A DNA stretch of 10,050 bases. Source: Nitrospirota bacterium. Its GTDB lineage: Bacteria; Nitrospirota_A; Leptospirillia; Leptospirillales; Leptospirillaceae. The position numbers and the translations under genes are program-made. Positions 6,927-10,050 of this stretch are shown here, piece by piece. The stretch spans positions 1 to 10,050 of the forward strand of contig JAJYPO010000078.1 in the NCBI GenBank assembly GCA_021795275.1, given 5' to 3'. Within the stretch, counting starts at the first letter, position 1; each line of letters begins with the position of its first letter. Under the pieces are notes generated by a model that saw nothing but the letters and a program-made list of their open reading frames with translations, searched no databases and was not told where the DNA came from.

Positions 6927-8158
6927 CGGGCAGCAGGCTCTGCCGGCATCGCCTCGCAGGAGCCGTTTGTGTACCTGCGAACAGCCTCGAAGACCCGTCG
7001 GGAATCGATGAGCTCCATGCAGGAGGGGTGGATGTCGCAGGAACGTCGGTAGCAGGGGGCGCATGTGGCTGGTGTCACGATCTTTTCCCCTCGACCAAAG
7101 AGCTCGATCTCGTGAGGCTGGGTCGAACCGAAAAGGGCCACAACAGGCCGCTTCATCGCCAGGGCAACATGCATGCCCAGGGTGTCCCCCGTGATGACCA
7201 CCCGGCACTGTCCGATCACCGCCGAAAAGACGCCGAGGGAGAGGGATGAGCCGATCTCCCGGACGTAGGGGCTGGAAACGCGCCGGGCTATTTCGGAATT
7301 CCGGGTCGACTCCCGGTCTCCCCCCAGGAGAAGGACGGGAATTCTGCAGCGCTCGAGTTCCCGGATCAGCTCAAGATAGCCAAGGACGGTCCAGTCCTTG
7401 TTGACAAAGACCCCCCCGGCACCGGTGTTGAGACCGACGATCGGATCCTTTGCCGAAAGGCCAAGGCCGGCAAGAAGACGACGTGCCGCCTCGATGTCCC
7501 TTTCCGGAACATCGAGGTGGTAATCGTCCTGGGCAGGATCGTAGGGGAGGCCCACGGCCTCGGCCAGAAGATCCGGATAGGTGCGGGTGTTCCCGAAAAA
7601 TTTGAGGGGATTGTCCAGCCCCAGACGGAAATAGGTCGCCATTTCCCTGTTGAATGGAAAGACGGCTCCATGGGAATCGAGACCCATCCCCCGTTTGTCC
7701 TCCGAGCGGGCAACCATGGCCAGGGCCGTCACCTCCGGCTCCTTGTCGAGGGAGAGGACGAGGTCAAATTTCTCGACGTGCAGCCGGAAGAGGGTCTGGG
7801 GGGTGAGGGTCCAGATCCGGTCCACAAGGCTGGGGGGAACCAGGGGAACAGCGGCAGCGGCTGTGATCCAGGTAATATGGCACCGGGGATAGCGGCGCCG
7901 TATTCCTCCCAGGAGGATTGTCGTCCGGAGGACATCTCCGAGGGCCCCGGTTTTGAGGATCAGAATCCGGAATCCCTGGGGGGAATATTCCGGACACCCT
8001 TCGCAGGGGCGAGCGAAGCGGCATGGACGATCGCCTATGTAGTATCGGCAGTCGAGGGCCACCGGAAAGGGATCGAGTCCCGCCTCCCGGGAAAAGTCGC
8101 GCCAACCCTCGGGCAAATTGATTTGTTCAGACGGCGTCTCTTCCAAGAACGTCCTCAA
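6923..8158 (-). CDS. GT9 heptosyltransferase-family glycosyltransferase
   Basis: This 411-residue GT-B enzyme is of the ADP-heptose:LPS heptosyltransferase (WaaC/WaaF/WaaQ) family, acting in the cytoplasm on lipopolysaccharide core or a related acceptor. After about 60 residues comes FRILILKTGALGDVLRTT (63-80), the N-terminal Rossmann motif with the catalytic-type Asp75. The donor-binding half has VGLNTGAGG and GDTLGMHVALAMKRPVVALF (324-343), with the family's D-T-x-x-x-H. Two cysteine groups flank the catalytic core: Cys37, 46, 52 and 55 near the N terminus, and Cys366, 369, 374 and 380 near the C terminus. No membrane segment is visible. The start is taken as TTG at 8158, forming a TTGA overlap with the preceding GT39 stop. 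No ATG offers a better choice, and the ribosome site is weak, so the exact start is uncertain. It ends in an ATGA overlap with the GT2 gene. The acceptor and donor sugar are not determined. Confidence 0.87.
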   Translation of the reverse strand: MRTFLEETPSEQINLPEGWRDFSREAGLDPFPVALDCRYYIGDRPCRFARPCEGCPEYSPQGFRILILKTGALGDVLRTTILLGGIRRRYPRCHITWITAAAAVPLVPPSLVDRIWTLTPQTLFRLHVEKFDLVLSLDKEPEVTALAMVARSEDKRGMGLDSHGAVFPFNREMATYFRLGLDNPLKFFGNTRTYPDLLAEAVGLPYDPAQDDYHLDVPERDIEAARRLLAGLGLSAKDPIVGLNTGAGGVFVNKDWTVLGYLELIRELERCRIPVLLLGGDRESTRNSEIARRVSSPYVREIGSSLSLGVFSAVIGQCRVVITGDTLGMHVALAMKRPVVALFGSTQPHEIELFGRGEKIVTPATCAPCYRRSCDIHPSCMELIDSRRVFEAVRRYTNGSCEAMPAEPAAR

Positions 8159-9729
8159 TGTTGGGGCCTGAAGGGAACCTGACGAAGTCCGATCAGCCAG
8201 TAAAGATAAAAGATCCGGGCCGGCTTTCCGCGGCGAAGGATCACCAGCGGAGAGAGCGGGATGACCCGGTCAAAGGTTCCGCGGGGATAATAGGTCGCGG
8301 GATCCACCCTGTATTTGTCGGTCGAGACAAAAAGGCCGTTCCTTCCGATCATGCGGTGGGGATCGGTCCAGAAGTCGAACTGGGTCACACCATGGGACAG
8401 ACATATTGTATGGTAAGGACGCCCCAGATAAAAGGCCAGTTCGTCGGCGGTGTTGAAATGTTCGGCCGCAAAGAAGAAAGGAGTTGTCACCCGGTTCGGG
8501 TGACGCTCCAACTCCGCACGGATTGCCAGGGCCAGCCGTCTGAACCCGAACAGGTCGTTGGTGATGTCGACCCAGAGAGGGAGCCGTGCGGGAAGAACAA
8601 TCGGCCGGAAGAAGAGCTGAAGGGTGACCAGAAGGGACATGGCAATGCCGAGCCACGCCCCTCGGACGATCCAGACCCTGGGGCCAGATCCCGGCCGATT
8701 CTCCATGAAGATCGCAACCAGTGGAATGGCCGTGAGATAGCCCATGGCCGGCCAGTGGGGAAGAATCGGATGGAGAAGGCCGATCAGGTTGAAAAAGAGA
8801 AGGGGAAAGAGCGAGAACCACAAGAGAAAGGAGATCTTTTCCCGGGAGACGGGGAGCCACGGAGAGTTCCTCCCCTTCCGGGAAAGGGTCCAGAGGACCC
8901 CCACGATCACGAAAAAGAGAATCGGAGAGAGATAGCCGACCTGGCCGAAGACCATCTGGTAGAACGGCACCCAGTCGAAATGGAATCTGCCCCCCAGGCC
9001 GTGGGACGCCTGAAAGAGAAAGGAGGCACCTCCGTTTTCGATGTTCCAGAGAAGGAGGGGAGTCGCCACGATCAACCCCAGGAGAAGGGCCAGATAGGGG
9101 GCGGGGGTTCGGAGCAGAAATCTGAACCGGGGCGTGGAGAGAATGAAGAGGGCGGTGGCCGGAGCCAGGAGAAACCCGTTGTACTTGGAGAGGAGGGAGA
9201 GCCCGAAGAGGGTTCCCAGAAGGATCCAGCCCTGAAGTCTTCTCCCCGGGGAGAGCTCTTCGTAGCGGGTAAAAAGGACCAGGGCGACAAGGATGTAGAG
9301 AAGCCAGAAGACCGAGAGGGCGGAGTCGGGCAGAATCAGCATCGACCCGAGATAGCCGAAAAGGGGAATGGCATTCACCAGTATCAGGCTCCACAGGAGG
9401 ACCCTTGGCCGTGGAAGGAGAGACAGGGTGATCATCCCCAGGATGAGAGAAGAGAGAAGAAAGAGAATGGGCGAAAATACGCGCACCCCGAAGGCAGTCG
9501 GTCCGAAGAGGGCCATTCCCGTGTGGATGAGGAGGGCCACCATGAATGGATGGTCGAAGTAGCTGAGCGCGGGATGGACCGCATACATGTAGTAGTGGGC
9601 TTCGTCGTTCCCCAGATCGAAACGTCCGATCACCAGAAGTCGAAAAAACGTCGGCAAAACAAGAATCGCCAGGAGCAAAAGAAGAAAGGTCCGGCTCCTT
9701 GAGGTCCAAGTCCGCCGGATCGTCCTCAC
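8155..9729 (-). CDS. GT39/ArnT-like polyprenyl-phosphate sugar transferase (copy 1 in cassette)
   Basis: This 524-residue multi-pass membrane protein is a paralogue of the enzyme at 4564-6096. After the first hydrophobic helix (about 14-34) comes GNDEAHYYMYAVHPALSYFDHP (split here as GNDEAHYYMYA at 40-50 and VHPALSYFDHP at 51-61), with Asp42-Glu43 as the acidic pair. Further landmarks are LPDSALS at 133-139, LSLLSKYNGFLL at 177-188, LLWNIENGGASFLFQASHG at 226-244 and LLHPILPHWPAMGYL at 318-332. About 11-12 hydrophobic helices are followed by a soluble C-terminal part from about 380. The PHW in the 318-332 loop matches GT39/ArnT relatives more closely than copy 2, which has EANWP there. I start it at the GTG at 9729, which makes a GTGA overlap with the PAP2 stop and has AAGGGAAAGGA upstream; the frame stays open to 9996 but that stretch is antisense-like, Arg/Pro-rich and overlaps PAP2. 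Likely periplasmic-face sugar transfer to an envelope acceptor. Confidence 0.87.
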   Translation of the reverse strand: MRTIRRTWTSRSRTFLLLLLAILVLPTFFRLLVIGRFDLGNDEAHYYMYAVHPALSYFDHPFMVALLIHTGMALFGPTAFGVRVFSPILFLLSSLILGMITLSLLPRPRVLLWSLILVNAIPLFGYLGSMLILPDSALSVFWLLYILVALVLFTRYEELSPGRRLQGWILLGTLFGLSLLSKYNGFLLAPATALFILSTPRFRFLLRTPAPYLALLLGLIVATPLLLWNIENGGASFLFQASHGLGGRFHFDWVPFYQMVFGQVGYLSPILFFVIVGVLWTLSRKGRNSPWLPVSREKISFLLWFSLFPLLFFNLIGLLHPILPHWPAMGYLTAIPLVAIFMENRPGSGPRVWIVRGAWLGIAMSLLVTLQLFFRPIVLPARLPLWVDITNDLFGFRRLALAIRAELERHPNRVTTPFFFAAEHFNTADELAFYLGRPYHTICLSHGVTQFDFWTDPHRMIGRNGLFVSTDKYRVDPATYYPRGTFDRVIPLSPLVILRRGKPARIFYLYWLIGLRQVPFRPQH

Positions 9730-10050
9730 CGTGCGTGATCCTTTCCCTTGAACCGCCCCAATCCCGGGATCTTCTCCAGAAGCCGGACCACCCCCCACCC
9801 GACGAGGACTCCGGCTCCTGCGCCTCCCAAAACGTCGAAGGGATAGTGGACTCCAAGGTAGATCCGGGAGTAACCCACCAGGGAGGCGAAAAGGTAGGCC
9901 CAGGGGGCGGTCTTGGGAAAGACTAGGGAGAGGATCGTCGCTTCGCAGAAGATATTTGTAGCGTGGCTGGACGGGAAGGACCAGGAATCGGAGCACCCAA
10001 GGGGCAGATGGACCGGGAGTTCCCCGTGGCAGGGGCGGGGCCGCCGGAAA
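9726..10050 (-). CDS. PAP2-family membrane phosphatase (5' end outside window)
   Basis: The last 107 residues of a type 2 phosphatidic acid phosphatase enter from the right edge and end at a TGA at 9726. All three PAP2 signature regions can be seen: FRRPRP at the very start (end of the K-x6-RPRP motif), SFPSSHAT (motif 2, with Ser where many members have PSGH) and SRIYLGVHYPFDVLGG (motif 3 with the nucleophile-type His). Hydrophobic helices lie between motifs 2 and 3 and after motif 3, ending in a basic tail (KIPGLGRFKGKDHAR). Relatives include undecaprenyl-diphosphate phosphatases (BcrC/PgpB type) and lipid A phosphatases (LpxE/LpxF type); the visible part does not separate them. It is the most upstream visible gene of the cassette and is coupled to GT39 by a GTGA overlap. 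This fits either carrier-lipid recycling or removal of a lipid A phosphate before sugar addition. Confidence 0.9.
   Translation of the reverse strand, partial: FRRPRPCHGELPVHLPLGCSDSWSFPSSHATNIFCEATILSLVFPKTAPWAYLFASLVGYSRIYLGVHYPFDVLGGAGAGVLVGWGVVRLLEKIPGLGRFKGKDHAR

Noticed and set aside
6097..7208. N-terminal extensions of the second GT39 (to 6243) and GT2 (to 7208)
   Set aside because: The extended parts are Pro/His/Cys/Arg-rich, lie inside the upstream gene in another frame, and bypass starts that form ATGA overlaps.
8158..9702. Long plus-strand open frame (514 codons) antisense to the first GT39 gene
   Set aside because: Its product is hydrophilic, Glu/Lys/Gly-rich and motif-free, as expected from reading a Leu/Phe-rich membrane gene backwards. 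The minus-strand frame has clear GT39 motifs.
8270..9856. Second long minus-strand frame (528 codons) overlapping GT39 copy 1
   Set aside because: A Ser/Pro/Arg-rich out-of-frame shadow without domains. It spans the PAP2-GT39 junction, which is better explained by the GTGA overlap.

Overview
The window comes from a GC-rich bacterium (about 60% G+C by eye) with an outer envelope that appears to carry lipopolysaccharide. A heptosyltransferase-type (GT9) gene and lipid-linked sugar transferases point to a Gram-negative. I cannot name the organism. The gene styles would fit Nitrospirota (for example a Leptospirillum-like acidophile) or a deltaproteobacterium, but this is a guess. Every gene I can support lies on the minus strand, so the order of transcription runs from high to low coordinates.

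Region 1 (10050 down to 4564) is a tightly coupled envelope-glycan cassette. In order it encodes a PAP2 phosphatase (5' end outside the window), a GT39/ArnT-like membrane glycosyltransferase, a GT9 heptosyltransferase-like enzyme, a Dpm1-like GT2 polyprenyl-phosphate sugar synthase, and a second GT39/ArnT-like transferase. Each gene overlaps the next by exactly 4 bases (GTGA, TTGA, ATGA, ATGA), which suggests one transcript with translational coupling. A coherent model, by inference, is this: GT2 loads a sugar onto polyprenyl phosphate, the two GT39 enzymes transfer sugars from that carrier on the periplasmic face, GT9 adds a sugar from a nucleotide donor on the cytoplasmic face, and PAP2 removes a phosphate from a lipid (carrier recycling or lipid A dephosphorylation).

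Region 2 (4563 to 1570) holds purH and purD, which provide the last two steps to IMP and the second step of de novo purine synthesis. They are separated from the cassette by a 107-base AT-richer gap containing an imperfect hairpin. Both genes have strong Shine-Dalgarno sites and look complete and normal.

Region 3 (1565 to 1) holds a divergent YrdC/Sua5-fold protein starting at GTG just after purD. It is followed by a 250-base stretch with a candidate extended -10 promoter and a doubtful small basic ORF, then a CHAD-domain protein whose 3' end lies outside the window. No tRNA, rRNA, CRISPR array, insertion sequence or clear intrinsic terminator was seen. There is no gene-free stretch over 300 bases. 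The most interesting part is the self-contained glycolipid cassette; the other genes belong to known families.
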